64,000 bases of DNA from positions 62,001-126,000 of the forward strand of contig NZ_JBITMQ010000005.1 of NCBI RefSeq assembly GCF_044466355.1. Direction: 5' to 3'. The notes below the pieces were generated by a model. It saw nothing but the letters and a program-made list of their open reading frames with translations. It had not been told where the DNA came from and ran no database searches. Made by a program: the position numbers and the translations under genes. The DNA comes from Actinophytocola sp044466355 (lineage in GTDB: Bacteria > Actinomycetota > Actinomycetes > Mycobacteriales > Pseudonocardiaceae). Below are positions 48,707-58,300 of this stretch, in pieces (position 1 is the stretch's first letter; every line of letters begins with the position of its first letter).

Positions 48707-49504
48707 TCACCCCGTGAGTTTTTTGTAGTCGCGGGCGTGCGGAATTCCGTCGAGCAACGCGAGGAACTCGTCGTGGAGGACGCTGTTCGTGACCAGGACG
48801 GTGCCGTTGCCGGTCAGCAGCGGGGCGCCGGTGAGGTCGGTGACGCGCCCACCCGCCTCCGTCACGATCACCGGCAGCGGCGCCAGGTCTTCGTAGCCCA
48901 TCGGGAAACCGGCCACCACCATGGCGTCCAGTTCGCCGGTGACCAGGCCGGCCATGTCGCCGACTGAGCTGAGATAGACCGTCCGGTGCAGGGTTGCCAG
49001 CAGTTCCTCCGACCAGGTGCCCGGATTGCCCATCACGGTGCGGGCACCGGTGAGCCGGGACCGGTCACCGACTCGGGCCCGGGTGACCACGTCACCGAAG
49101 GCCACCCAGCACCCGAGCCCGCGACCCGCGAAGACCGTCTTTCGCGCGATGGGCTCGTGGATGACGCCGATGGCCGGGCCCTGCTCGTCCTCGTAGGCGA
49201 GCATCGTGGCGAACAGCGGGATGCGGTGGGTGAAGTAGTAAGTACCGTCAATCGGGTCTATTACCCAGCGGCGGCCCGTCGTGCCCTTGGTTGTGCCTGC
49301 CTCCTCGCCGTAGACCTCGTCGCCGGGTGCGTGGCGGGCCAGCGCGTCGCGGATCAGTTCCTCGACCGCCAGATCCGTGGCTGTGACCTCCGTTCCGTCG
49401 GATTTGCGGGTTGCCGTCACGTCACCGGCGAAGAACCGCTGTGCGGCGAAGGCGCCCGCGCGCCGGGCGAGGTCCACCGTGAAGTCGAGGAGGCTCTGGT
49501 CCAT
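48707..49504 (-). CDS. Inositol monophosphatase family (HisN/IMPase-like) phosphatase
   Basis: A 265-aa Mg2+-dependent phosphatase. Metal-site motifs GEEAG and DPIDGTYYF (family DPIDGT) are intact. The second motif reads GYEDLAPLPVIVTEAGG where the family has W-D-x-A-A. Resembles actinobacterial histidinol-phosphate phosphatase HisN, but no his genes are near, so the substrate may be inositol phosphate or another sugar phosphate. Start at the ATG at 49504 (MDQSLLDF). An ATG at 49528 adds 8 residues; neither has a clear ribosome-binding site. Confidence 0.85.
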   Translation of the reverse strand: MDQSLLDFTVDLARRAGAFAAQRFFAGDVTATRKSDGTEVTATDLAVEELIRDALARHAPGDEVYGEEAGTTKGTTGRRWVIDPIDGTYYFTHRIPLFATMLAYEDEQGPAIGVIHEPIARKTVFAGRGLGCWVAFGDVVTRARVGDRSRLTGARTVMGNPGTWSEELLATLHRTVYLSSVGDMAGLVTGELDAMVVAGFPMGYEDLAPLPVIVTEAGGRVTDLTGAPLLTGNGTVLVTNSVLHDEFLALLDGIPHARDYKKLTG

Positions 49505-49548
49505 GAACGGGGGACGTTCCCGCGGCATGGTGGGTTGCCGGGGACGAA

Positions 49549-49581
49549 GAAGCGCCCCGGGCGGCGGGCCCGGGGCGCTTC
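49549..49581. terminator. Intrinsic terminator after DUF6104/kgd
   Basis: Perfect 14-bp stem GAAGCGCCCCGGGC / GCCCGGGGCGCTTC with a 5-nt loop, directly after the DUF6104 stop. Confidence 0.88.
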
Positions 49582-49585
49582 TACG

Positions 49586-49762
49586 TCACTCGTCGTCTTC
49601 GTCGTCTCTCGCCAGGTAGGTGGCCAGGCGTTCTACCGCGTTCTCGAACTCCGGGTTGGCGTCCACGAAGTCGCGCATCTTGGCGGCGAGCCAAGCGAGC
49701 GTGACCTCCTCTTCGCCCCGGCGTTCCTCCAGTTCCTCAAGGCCTCGGTCGGTGAAGTACAT
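49586..49762 (-). CDS. DUF6104-type small acidic protein
   Basis: A 58-aa protein, MYFTDRGLEELEERRGEEEV, then TLAWLAAKMRDFVDANPEFENAVERLATYL and an Asp/Glu tail. Highly charged and helical, cytoplasmic. ATG 4 nt after the kgd stop, so cotranscribed. This small family accompanies kgd/sucA in actinomycetes as far as I recall; a role with the 2-oxoglutarate decarboxylase complex is only suggested by position. Confidence 0.75.
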   Translation of the reverse strand: MYFTDRGLEELEERRGEEEVTLAWLAAKMRDFVDANPEFENAVERLATYLARDDEDDE

Positions 49763-49766
49763 CGCG

Positions 49767-52700
49767 TCAGCTGAACGCCTTCTCGATGATCTCCCGCTGC
49801 TCGACCTCGTGCACCTTGCCCGAACCGGCGGACGGGGCGGACATCACGCGGCGCGAGACCCGCACGAGCTTCGGCAGGTCCGGGTACAGCTCGCGCAGGT
49901 GCAGGCCGTAGAACGGCCACGAACCCTGGTTCGCGGGCTCCTCCTGGCACCAGCGGACCTCGTCGACGTTCGAGTACTTCTCGAAGATGGCGCCGAGACG
50001 CTTCACCGGGACCGGGTACAGCTGCTCGAGCCGCACGATCGCGACGTCCGTGGCACCGCGGGCCTCGCGCTCGTGGGCCAGCTCGTAGTACAGCTTGCCC
50101 GACACCAGCAGCAGCTTCTGGACGTCGGCGGGGTTCGGGTTCGCCGGGTCGTCGAGGACCGCGCTGAACCTGGCCTCCTCGGTGAAGTCCTCCACCGCGG
50201 ACACCGCCGCCTTGTTGCGCAGCATCGACTTCGGTGTGAACACCACCAGCGGGCGCTGCACGCCGTCGAGCGCGTGGCGGCGCAGCAGGTGGAAGTAGTT
50301 CGCCGGCGTCGACGGCACGGCCACCGTCATCGAACCCTCGGCGCACAGCTGCAGCCAGCGCTCTATACGACCCGACGTGTGGTCCGGGCCCTGGCCCTCG
50401 TGGCCGTGCGGCAGCAGCACGACGACGTCGGACCGCTGGCCCCACTTGGCCTCGGACGAGGAGATGTACTCGTCGATGACCGACTGGGCACCGTTCACGA
50501 AGTCACCGAACTGCGCCTCCCACAGCACGAGCGCGTCCGGGTTCGCCACCGAGTAGCCGTACTCGAAGCCGAGTGCCGCGTACTCCGACAGCGCCGAGTC
50601 GTACGCCAGGAATCTGCCCTGCTCCTCGGAGAGGTTCTGCAGCGGCACGTACTCCTTGCCGGTCTTGCGGTCCACGATCACCGCGTGTCGCTGCACGAAC
50701 GTGCCGCGTCGCGAGTCCTGGCCCGCCAGGCGGACCATGTGGCCCTCCAGGTTCAGCGACCCGAACGCCAGCAGCTCCGCGAACGCCCAGTCGACGCCGC
50801 CCTCGCGGGCCATCTTCGCGCGGCGCTCCAGCACCGGCTTGACGCGCGGGTGCGGGGTGAAACCGTCGGGCAGCTCGATGTGCGCGTCGGCGATCCGCTC
50901 CAGCACGTCGCGGGTGATCGCGGTCGACAGCTTCGCGGGCACCTGCTGCTCGGACTCGACCGACGGGCTCGGCGCGACCGGGTGCTTCTCCAGCTCCCGG
51001 ACCTCGTTGAACACGTGCTCGAGCTGCGAAGAGAAGTCCCGCAGCGCCTTCTCCGCCTCGTCGACGGAGATGTCGCCACGGCCGATCAGCGCCTCGGTGT
51101 AGGTCTTCCGGACGCTGCGCTTCGTGTCGATGATGTCGTACATCGCGGGCTGCGTCATCGAGGGGTCGTCGCCCTCGTTGTGGCCGCGGCGCCGGTAGCA
51201 GACCATGTCGATCACGACGTCCTTGTTGAACGCCTGGCGGTAGTCCATCGCCAGCTGCGCGACCCAGTAGCACGCCTCCGGGTCGTCGCCGTTCACGTGG
51301 AACACCGGCGCCTGGATCATCTTGGCCACGTCGGTCGCGTACTGCGACGACCGCGAGTGCTCCGGGGCGGTGGTGAAGCCGACCTGGTTGTTGATGATCA
51401 CGTGCACGGTGCCGCCGGTGCGGTAGCCGCGCAGGAGCGCCAGGTTCAGCGTTTCGGCGACCACGCCCTGGCCTGCGAACGCCGCGTCACCGTGCAGCGC
51501 GACCGGCAGCACGGTGAAGCCGCCCTCGGAACCCTTGTCGAGCAGGTCCTGCTTGGCGCGGACGATGCCCTCCAGGACCGGGTCGACGGTCTCCAGGTGT
51601 GACGGGTTGGCGGTCAGTGTCACCTTGGTCTCGCCGTCGCCGAACATGCGGAAGTACTTGCCCTCGGCGCCGAGGTGGTACTTCACGTCGCCGGAGCCGT
51701 GCGCCTGACCGGGGTCGAGGTTGCCCTCGAACTCCTGGAAGATCTGGCTGATCGGCTTGCCGACGATGTTGGCGAGCACGTTGAGGCGGCCGCGGTGCGG
51801 CATGCCGATGACGACCTCGTCCAGCTCGTACTCGGCGGCCTTGTCGAGGATCGTGTCGAGCAGCGCGATGACCGACTCGCCGCCCTCCAGCGAGAACCGC
51901 TTCTGGCCGACGTACTTGGTCTGCAGGAACGTCTCGAACGCCTCGGCCGCGTTCAGCTTCGACAGGATGTACTTCTGCACGGCCTGCGCGGGCTTGGCGT
52001 GCGGGACCTCGACGCGCTGCTGGATCCAGCGGCGCTCGGCCGGGTCGAGGATGTAGGTGTACTCGACGCCGACGGTCCGGCAGTAGCTGTCGCGCAGCAC
52101 GCCGAGCACGTCCCGCAGCTTCAGGCGCTGCTTGCCGGCGAACCCGCCGACGGGGAACTCGCGGTCCAGGTCCCACAGCGTGAGGCCGTGGGACAGGATG
52201 TCGAGGTCCTCGTGCTTGCGCTGGCGGTAGTTCAGCGGGTCGACGTCGGCCATCAGGTGGCCGCGGGTGCGGTAGGTGTCGATCAGGCCGAGCAGGCGCG
52301 CGGTCTTGTCGATCTCGCCCTCGGGGATGTCCTCGACCCAGCGCACCGGCTCGTAGGGCAGCCGCAGCGACGTGAAGATGTCGTCGTAGAAGCCGTCCTC
52401 GCCCAGCAGCAGTTGGTGCACGCGGCGCAGGAACTCGCCGGACTCGGCGCCCTGGATGATGCGGTGGTCGTAGGTCGAGGTCAGCGTGATGATCTTGCTG
52501 ACGCCGAGCTCGGTCAGCGTGCGCTCGCTCGTGCCCTGGTACTGCGCCGGGTACTCCATGGCGCCGACGCCGATGATCGCGCCCTGGTTCTTGGTCAGGC
52601 GCGGCATCGAGTGGTTGGTGCCGATGGTGCCCGGGTTGGTCAGGGAGATCGTGGTGCCCGCGAAGTCCTCGGTGGTCAGCGCGCCGTTGCGGGCCTTGCG

Positions 52701-53528
52701 GATGATCTCCTCGTAGGCCTGCCAGAACCGCTGGAAGGTCATGCCCTCGCAGTTCTTGATGGACGCGACGACGAGCGTGCGGCCACCGTCCTTGGTGGGC
52801 AGGTCGATGGCGAGGCCGAGGTTGACGTGCTCGGGGGTGACCACGTTCGGCTTGCCGTTGACCTCGGCGTAGTGCCGGTTCATGTTCGGGTAGTCCCGCA
52901 GCGCGCGGATCAGCGCGTACCCGATGAGGTGCGTGAACGACACCTTCCCGCCGCGCGTGCGCTTCAGGTGGTTGTTGATCACGATGCGGTTGTCGAACAA
53001 CAGCTTCGCGGGCACGGCGCGCACGCTGGTCGCGGTCGGGATCGTCAGCGAGACGTCCATGTTCTTCGCGATCATGGCCGCGGCGCCACGCAGCGGCTTG
53101 ACCTCTTCGCCCTCGGCCTTCGCGGCGGCGGGCTTGGCCGCCGGCTTGGGCTCGGGCTTGGTCTCGGTCTTGGCGGCGGCCGGCTTCGGAGCGGGCTTGG
53201 GCTCCGGCTTCGGCTCCTGCCTCGGGGTCGCCTTCTGCTGGGCCTGCGGTTGTCCGTTCGAGGACTCGGCCTTCGTGGGGGCCGTGGGGGCAGCCTTGGG
53301 AGGTGTCGGCTTGGTGGTCTTGGCGACCGTGGCCGTCCCGGTGTTGCTCTTCGTCTCGCCCGCGGCCTTGTTCGCCACGCGCTGTGTCGGCTTGTAGTCG
53401 GCGAAGAAGTCATGCCACGCTGAGTCCACTGACGACGGGTCAGCGAGGAACTGCTCGTACATCTCTTCTACGAGCCACTCATTGGGGCCGAACTGCGACG
53501 CAGGGCTGCTGCTGGACACGGCAGGCAC
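49767..53528 (-). CDS. kgd: Multifunctional 2-oxoglutarate decarboxylase/dehydrogenase E1 with E2-like acyltransferase domain
   Basis: A 1253-aa TCA-cycle enzyme. The N-terminal FGPNEWLVEEMYEQFL recruits partners. A Lys/Pro/Ala linker (residues about 55-140) replaces a lipoyl domain. The E2-type acyltransferase core ends with TYDHRIIQGAESGEFLRR. The E1 part carries GMPHRGRLNVLANIVGKP, GDAAFAGQGVVAETLNLA, INNQVGFTTAPEHSRSS and YRRRGHNEGDDPSMTQP for ThDP binding and catalysis. This fusion is the hallmark of mycobacteria and corynebacteria (Kgd/OdhA), controlled there by the FHA protein GarA/OdhI. Start taken as the GTG at 53528; a GTG at 53519 is a slightly better spaced alternative. Confidence 0.96.
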   Translation of the reverse strand: MPAVSSSSPASQFGPNEWLVEEMYEQFLADPSSVDSAWHDFFADYKPTQRVANKAAGETKSNTGTATVAKTTKPTPPKAAPTAPTKAESSNGQPQAQQKATPRQEPKPEPKPAPKPAAAKTETKPEPKPAAKPAAAKAEGEEVKPLRGAAAMIAKNMDVSLTIPTATSVRAVPAKLLFDNRIVINNHLKRTRGGKVSFTHLIGYALIRALRDYPNMNRHYAEVNGKPNVVTPEHVNLGLAIDLPTKDGGRTLVVASIKNCEGMTFQRFWQAYEEIIRKARNGALTTEDFAGTTISLTNPGTIGTNHSMPRLTKNQGAIIGVGAMEYPAQYQGTSERTLTELGVSKIITLTSTYDHRIIQGAESGEFLRRVHQLLLGEDGFYDDIFTSLRLPYEPVRWVEDIPEGEIDKTARLLGLIDTYRTRGHLMADVDPLNYRQRKHEDLDILSHGLTLWDLDREFPVGGFAGKQRLKLRDVLGVLRDSYCRTVGVEYTYILDPAERRWIQQRVEVPHAKPAQAVQKYILSKLNAAEAFETFLQTKYVGQKRFSLEGGESVIALLDTILDKAAEYELDEVVIGMPHRGRLNVLANIVGKPISQIFQEFEGNLDPGQAHGSGDVKYHLGAEGKYFRMFGDGETKVTLTANPSHLETVDPVLEGIVRAKQDLLDKGSEGGFTVLPVALHGDAAFAGQGVVAETLNLALLRGYRTGGTVHVIINNQVGFTTAPEHSRSSQYATDVAKMIQAPVFHVNGDDPEACYWVAQLAMDYRQAFNKDVVIDMVCYRRRGHNEGDDPSMTQPAMYDIIDTKRSVRKTYTEALIGRGDISVDEAEKALRDFSSQLEHVFNEVRELEKHPVAPSPSVESEQQVPAKLSTAITRDVLERIADAHIELPDGFTPHPRVKPVLERRAKMAREGGVDWAFAELLAFGSLNLEGHMVRLAGQDSRRGTFVQRHAVIVDRKTGKEYVPLQNLSEEQGRFLAYDSALSEYAALGFEYGYSVANPDALVLWEAQFGDFVNGAQSVIDEYISSSEAKWGQRSDVVVLLPHGHEGQGPDHTSGRIERWLQLCAEGSMTVAVPSTPANYFHLLRRHALDGVQRPLVVFTPKSMLRNKAAVSAVEDFTEEARFSAVLDDPANPNPADVQKLLLVSGKLYYELAHEREARGATDVAIVRLEQLYPVPVKRLGAIFEKYSNVDEVRWCQEEPANQGSWPFYGLHLRELYPDLPKLVRVSRRVMSAPSAGSGKVHEVEQREIIEKAFS

Positions 53529-54075
53529 TCGCCTCTATCTATCTCGATCTGTTAGTGGTACGGACTGCACCCCAAGGCTAGTCCCCCGAGCGAGCCAAGT
53601 GGTGCCGACTCGGTAGAAGGACCGCAGGTCACGTCGGTGATCGAAGACCGCCCCCAGGTGCCGCCGCCGCTGATACTCGCATTGTCTCCCAGCGGGTCCG
53701 CAGCCGGTCCGCCCGCGAGAACGGCGCCGCGTTCGTCCGGTTCGGGCCGTTCGACTGTGGTGAACACCTCATGAATGACTCCTAGGAGGTGGGACAGCAG
53801 CGGCGGCGGTCACAAATGGATCGGCCGACGGTCGGTACGCAGCGCCCAGTGGTAGAGAATTTCGGTAGGTGCCAGGGCTGTATCGATCATGTGAATCGGT
53901 TGTGAGAACTGGGTTTCCGAGGTTCATGCCCCGACCGGCGGGCAGCGGGCCGCGCAGCGAGACGGGACGCTCGCCATGCAGGGCGTCGGCGCGGCCGTGG
54001 CGGGTGCCGTCGCCCAGCACACGGCCCGGTCACCGTCGCGCTGGCCCCAGGACCGCGCACGCCCGGCCGCGTGAC
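53529..54075. other. Gene-free region upstream of kgd
   Basis: About 545 bp. It must contain the kgd promoter (minus strand). A 71-codon minus-strand frame (53767-53552) has poor third-position GC and no known relatives, so I do not call it. CTCCTAGGAG near 53780 is a short palindrome. The part after 53920 is GC-rich and may be the relic of a gene, but nothing can be aligned by eye. Confidence 0.6.
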
Positions 54076-54654
54076 TCAGCCGTGCCTGGTGGGCCGGTAG
54101 ACGAGCTCCTGGGTGTGGCCGTCGAGCGTCCGGCTCTCGAGCAGTTCGAGGTCGAAGTCGTCGCCACCACCGAACACCGGGTCCACCCCGGTCCGCGGGC
54201 AGAGCACCGGGAACAGCGTCACGTGCACGCGGTCGACCAGCCCCGCGGCCATCAGCGCCCGGTTCAGCGACAGGCTGCCGTGCGAGCGCAGCGGCACGTC
54301 GGACTCCTCCTTGAGCCGGGTGACGATCTCGACGGGGTCGCCGCCGACGACCGTCGCGTCCGGCCAGTCGAGCGGCTCCCGCAGCGTTGACGACACGACG
54401 GTCGCCGGGAGGTCCCGCATGCGGGTGACCCACGGGTCACGGACGTCGTCCCCGTCGCTGCTCGCCGCCAGCATCGCCGCGAACGCCCGGTACGTGGTGG
54501 CCCCGAAGACCATCCGCTGCTCCTCGTCGAACAGGGCCGAGCGGCGTGCGAGCAGCTCGGGGCCCTGCTTGCCCCAGTAGCCGCCCCAGTCGCCGTCATG
54601 GGCGCCGAGGCCGTCGAGGCTGGTGAAGACGTCGAAGGTGTAGGTGGTGGCCAT
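54076..54654 (-). CDS. RibD C-terminal/dihydrofolate-reductase-fold protein
   Basis: A 192-aa protein: TYTFDVFTSLDGLGAHDGDWGGYWG at the N terminus (usual S.DG.I motif), MVFGATTYRAFAAML, DLPATVVSSTL, VVGGDP and HGSLSLNRALMAAGLVDRVHVTLFPV. Such 'YwjB/YyaP-type' proteins bind NADPH; no substrate is known. ATG at 54654 follows GAGGAG. Probably in one transcript with the SRPBCC gene 32 bp upstream. Confidence 0.87.
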   Translation of the reverse strand: MATTYTFDVFTSLDGLGAHDGDWGGYWGKQGPELLARRSALFDEEQRMVFGATTYRAFAAMLAASSDGDDVRDPWVTRMRDLPATVVSSTLREPLDWPDATVVGGDPVEIVTRLKEESDVPLRSHGSLSLNRALMAAGLVDRVHVTLFPVLCPRTGVDPVFGGGDDFDLELLESRTLDGHTQELVYRPTRHG

Positions 54655-54686
54655 GCTTGCTCCTCGGGAGTGGTCGCCGGTGGCGG

Positions 54687-55184
54687 TCAGGCGGCGAGTT
54701 CGGCCAGGTGGTGCAGCGAGTTGACGAGGTGGTCGGGCCCGAAGGGCGGGAACTGGAGGTACTCGCGGACGGACGGCGGCACCGCGGACCAGTCGTAGGA
54801 GAGGGTGACCTCGGCCTCGGACGGGCCGAGCGGGGTCAGGTCGTACCGCCAGACCCAGCCGCCGAACTCCAGGTCGCCGTCGTCCTTCCGGTAGCCGGTC
54901 AGCCAGCCGATGGCACGCGGCCGGTCGAACACGACGACCTTGTTGACCACCTGGTAGTCACCGTTCGGGTGGTCGGCGTGGTGCATGTCCATGCGGAAGA
55001 GCTGACCCGCCCCGGTCAGCGGCGCCCGGTCGGCGGGTTCCTGCACCCAGCCGGTGCCGTCGATCGCGGCGTGGGTGGTGGGGTCCGCCAGCACGGCGAA
55101 CACGGCCGAGGCGGACGCGGCGATGGTCAGGGTGGCGCTCACGGCCTCCAGGGTGGCGGCGGGCTGGGCGGTGGTGACGGACAT
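54687..55184 (-). CDS. SRPBCC (polyketide cyclase-like) family protein
   Basis: A 165-aa helix-grip protein: SATLTIAASASAVFAVLADPTTHAAIDGTG..., GQLFRMDMHHADHPNGDYQVVNKVVVFDRPRAIGW, and a C-terminal helix DHLVNSLHHLAELAA. Ligand unknown. Together with the downstream DHFR-fold gene it resembles a small inducible detoxification pair; no regulator is adjacent. Confidence 0.85.
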   Translation of the reverse strand: MSVTTAQPAATLEAVSATLTIAASASAVFAVLADPTTHAAIDGTGWVQEPADRAPLTGAGQLFRMDMHHADHPNGDYQVVNKVVVFDRPRAIGWLTGYRKDDGDLEFGGWVWRYDLTPLGPSEAEVTLSYDWSAVPPSVREYLQFPPFGPDHLVNSLHHLAELAA

Positions 55185-55357
55185 CGTCGGCCTCCGGTGA
55201 GTGGCGACCGGCCCGTTGCCGGTCTCTCACCCTGGCTACGAACGGTCCCGACGCCGTTCGACATCACCCGCGGCAGGTTTTTTCGTTGGCGGCCACCGCC
55301 CTGCGTTGGTGGGGTCGAAGCAGGTCGTGCCGCCGAGACGGCAGGCGACCGGCGCCG

Positions 55358-58300
55358 CTAGCTCGCCTGTTGTGCCGGGTCCGGGGCCAGACCGTCCTCC
55401 GCGGTGCCGTGGTGCCACAGCCGTGCGTAGTGGCCGTCCAGAGCCAGCAGTTCCTCGTGTGGACCCTCCTCCACGATCCGGCCGTCGGACAGCACCAGGA
55501 TCCGGTCGGCTCTGGCCGCGGTGGCCAGGCGGTGTGCGACCACGAACGTCGTGCGGGGGTGCGCCAGGCGTTCGCTCGCTGCCAGGACCACCGACTCCGT
55601 CGCCGGGTCCAGTGCCGCGGTCGCCTCGTCGAGCAGCAGGATGTCCGGGGCCACCAGTTCGGCGCGGGCCAGGGCGATCAGCTGGCGCTGCCCCGCGGAC
55701 AGGCCCTGCCCGCGCTCGCCCACCTGCTGGCGGAATCCGTCCGGGAGGGTCGCCACCATCGGCAGCGCGCCGACCGACCGCACGGCCGTCTCGATGGCGG
55801 CCCGGTCACCGTTCACGCCGTCCGCCGCGCCGCCGTAGCCGACGTTGGCCGCCACGTCGCCGCTGAACAGGTGCGCCTCCTGCGGGACGACGCCCAGGTG
55901 CTGCCGGTACTCCGACGGGTCGTAGTCGCGCAGGTCCACGCCGTCCACCACGACCTGGCCCGCCGTCGGGTCGTAGAACCGGGCGATCAGCTTCACCACC
56001 GTCGACTTCCCCGCGCCCGTCGCGCCCACCAGCGCCACCGTCTCACCCGGCGCGACCGTCAGGTTCAGGTCGCTTACCGCCGGGCGGTCGGTGCCCGGGT
56101 AGCTGAACGAGACGTTCCGCAGCTCCACCGCGCCCGTCAGCTTCGGCGGGACCGGGGCCGGGCGCGCCGGGGGCTCCACCGAACTCGGGGTGCGCAGCAG
56201 GTCCGCGATCCGGCGCAGACCCACCCGTGCCTGCTGGTAGCCGTCGAACACGCTCGACAGCTGCTGCACCGGGGAGAAGAACAGGTTCAGGTACAGCATG
56301 AACGCCAGCAGCACACCCACCGACAGGTCGCCAGACGCCACCCGCCGCGCGCCCACCACCAGCACCGCCGCCTGCGCGAGGCCCGCCAGCAGCGCCACGA
56401 ACGGGAAGTACGTGGCCACGTAGCGCTGGGCACGCAGCCGGGTGCGCCGGTACGTGTCGCTGCGCTGCGCGAACTCCTTCGCCGAGTGCTCCTCCCGCGT
56501 GAACGCCTGCGCCACCCGCAGCCCGGACACGTTCTCCTGCATGTCCGCGTTCACCGCGCTCACCTGCTCGCGCGCCTGCGAGTACGCGGCCGACGACAGG
56601 CGCTGGAAGATCACCGTCGCCACCACCAGGATCGGCAGCGCCGACAACGCGACCAGCGACAGCCCCGGGTCGGTGATCACCAGCGCCGCCGTGATCGTGA
56701 CGATCGTCAGCAGACTCGCCAGCGCGCTCGTCAGCCCGGTCTGCAGGAACGTCGACAGCGCGTCCACGTCCGTCGTCATCCTGGTCATGATCCGGCCGGC
56801 CATCTCGCGCTCGAAGTAGTCCAGCCCGAGCCGCTGCAGGTGGGCGTAGCTGCGCACCCGCAGCAGGTACAGCAGCCGCTCACCGACCCGCGCGGTCAGC
56901 ACGGTGTTGACCGCGTTGTCCGCGAAGCTCAGCACCACCAACACGGCCGCGATCGCCGTGACCACCCACAACGCGGTCGTGTTGCCGGTGACCACGCCGT
57001 TGTCGACGCCCTGCTGGATCAGCATCGGCAGCGCCATCGTCAGCACCGCGTCCGCGATCACCAGACCCGCGACCACGGCCAGCATGGTGCGCACCGGTTT
57101 CAGCAGGCGGCGTAAACGAAAGCCGGGGTCGGGGGCTCGCGGATCCTCGCCGCGCAGCACCGGCGCCTCGGTCGCGGGTGGCAGCGCGGCCACCCGCTCC
57201 AGCAGCTCCGGCGTCGGCGGGGCGCCGCTCAACGCACCCGCGATCCGGCCGCCACCGATGCCGCCCCGGCCGATCGGCGCCGTCGCCACCTCTCCCGAGC
57301 GACGGGTGCCTGCCGTCTCCTCGACCTGGTCCGGCCACAGCTGCGGCGTCCAGCCCTCCGGTCCTGGCGTCAGCGTCGCGGTGTCCCTGTTGGTCCCGTC
57401 CTCGATCTCCTCGCCGGGCCCGGCCAGCAGCGACCGGTACAGCTCGCACCGTGCGGTCAGCTCCTCGTGGGTGCCGACGTCGACGACCTTGCCCTTGTCG
57501 AGCACCGCGATCCGGTCGGCCAGCGACAGCGTCGACCTGCGGTGGGCGATCAGCAGCGTCGTGCGGTCGCGGGTGACCGAACGCAGCGTGTCGTGGATCG
57601 CGGCCTCGGTCGCCGTGTCCACCGCCGACGTCGCGTCGTCCAGCACCAGCACCCTCGGGTCGGACAGCAGCGCTCGCGCGAGCGCCACCCGCTGCCGCTG
57701 CCCGCCGGACAGCGTGAGCCCGCGTTCGCCGACCACGGTGTCGTATCCCTCCGGCAGGGCGGTGATGAACCCGTCCGCCTGCGCGGCACGCGCGGCCGCC
57801 CGCACCTCCTCGTCGGTCGCGTCCGGCCGGCCGTACCGGATGTTGGCGCGCACGGTGTCGGAGAACAGGAATGCCTCCTCGAACACCACGCCGACCGTGG
57901 ACCGCAGCGACGCGAGCGTCAGCTGCCGGACGTCCACGCCCGCCACGGAGATCGAGCCCTCGTGCACGTCGTAGAAGCGGGGTAGGAGCAGCGACACCGT
58001 CGACTTCCCGGACCCGGCCGTGCCCACCAGCGCCAGCGTCTCGCCTGGCCGGACCTCCAGCGACACCCCGTCCAGCACCGGCTCGCTGCGCGTGTACCCG
58101 AAGGTGACGTCCGACAGCCGCACGTCGGCGGGACCGTCGGGTACGGCGACCGCGTCCGGCGCGTCGGTCACCGTGGGGTGCGAGTCGATCAGCTCGTACA
58201 CCCGCTCGACGCCCGCCCGCGCCAGCTGCACGTTGACCAGCAGGCTCGACAGCAGCCGGGTCGGGCCGACCAGGTTCGCCACGTAGCTCGCGAACGCCAG

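Noticed and set aside
53552..53767. Small minus-strand gene upstream of kgd (71 codons)
   Set aside because: Third-position GC is far below that of the real genes, and no ribosome-binding site or family is recognisable.
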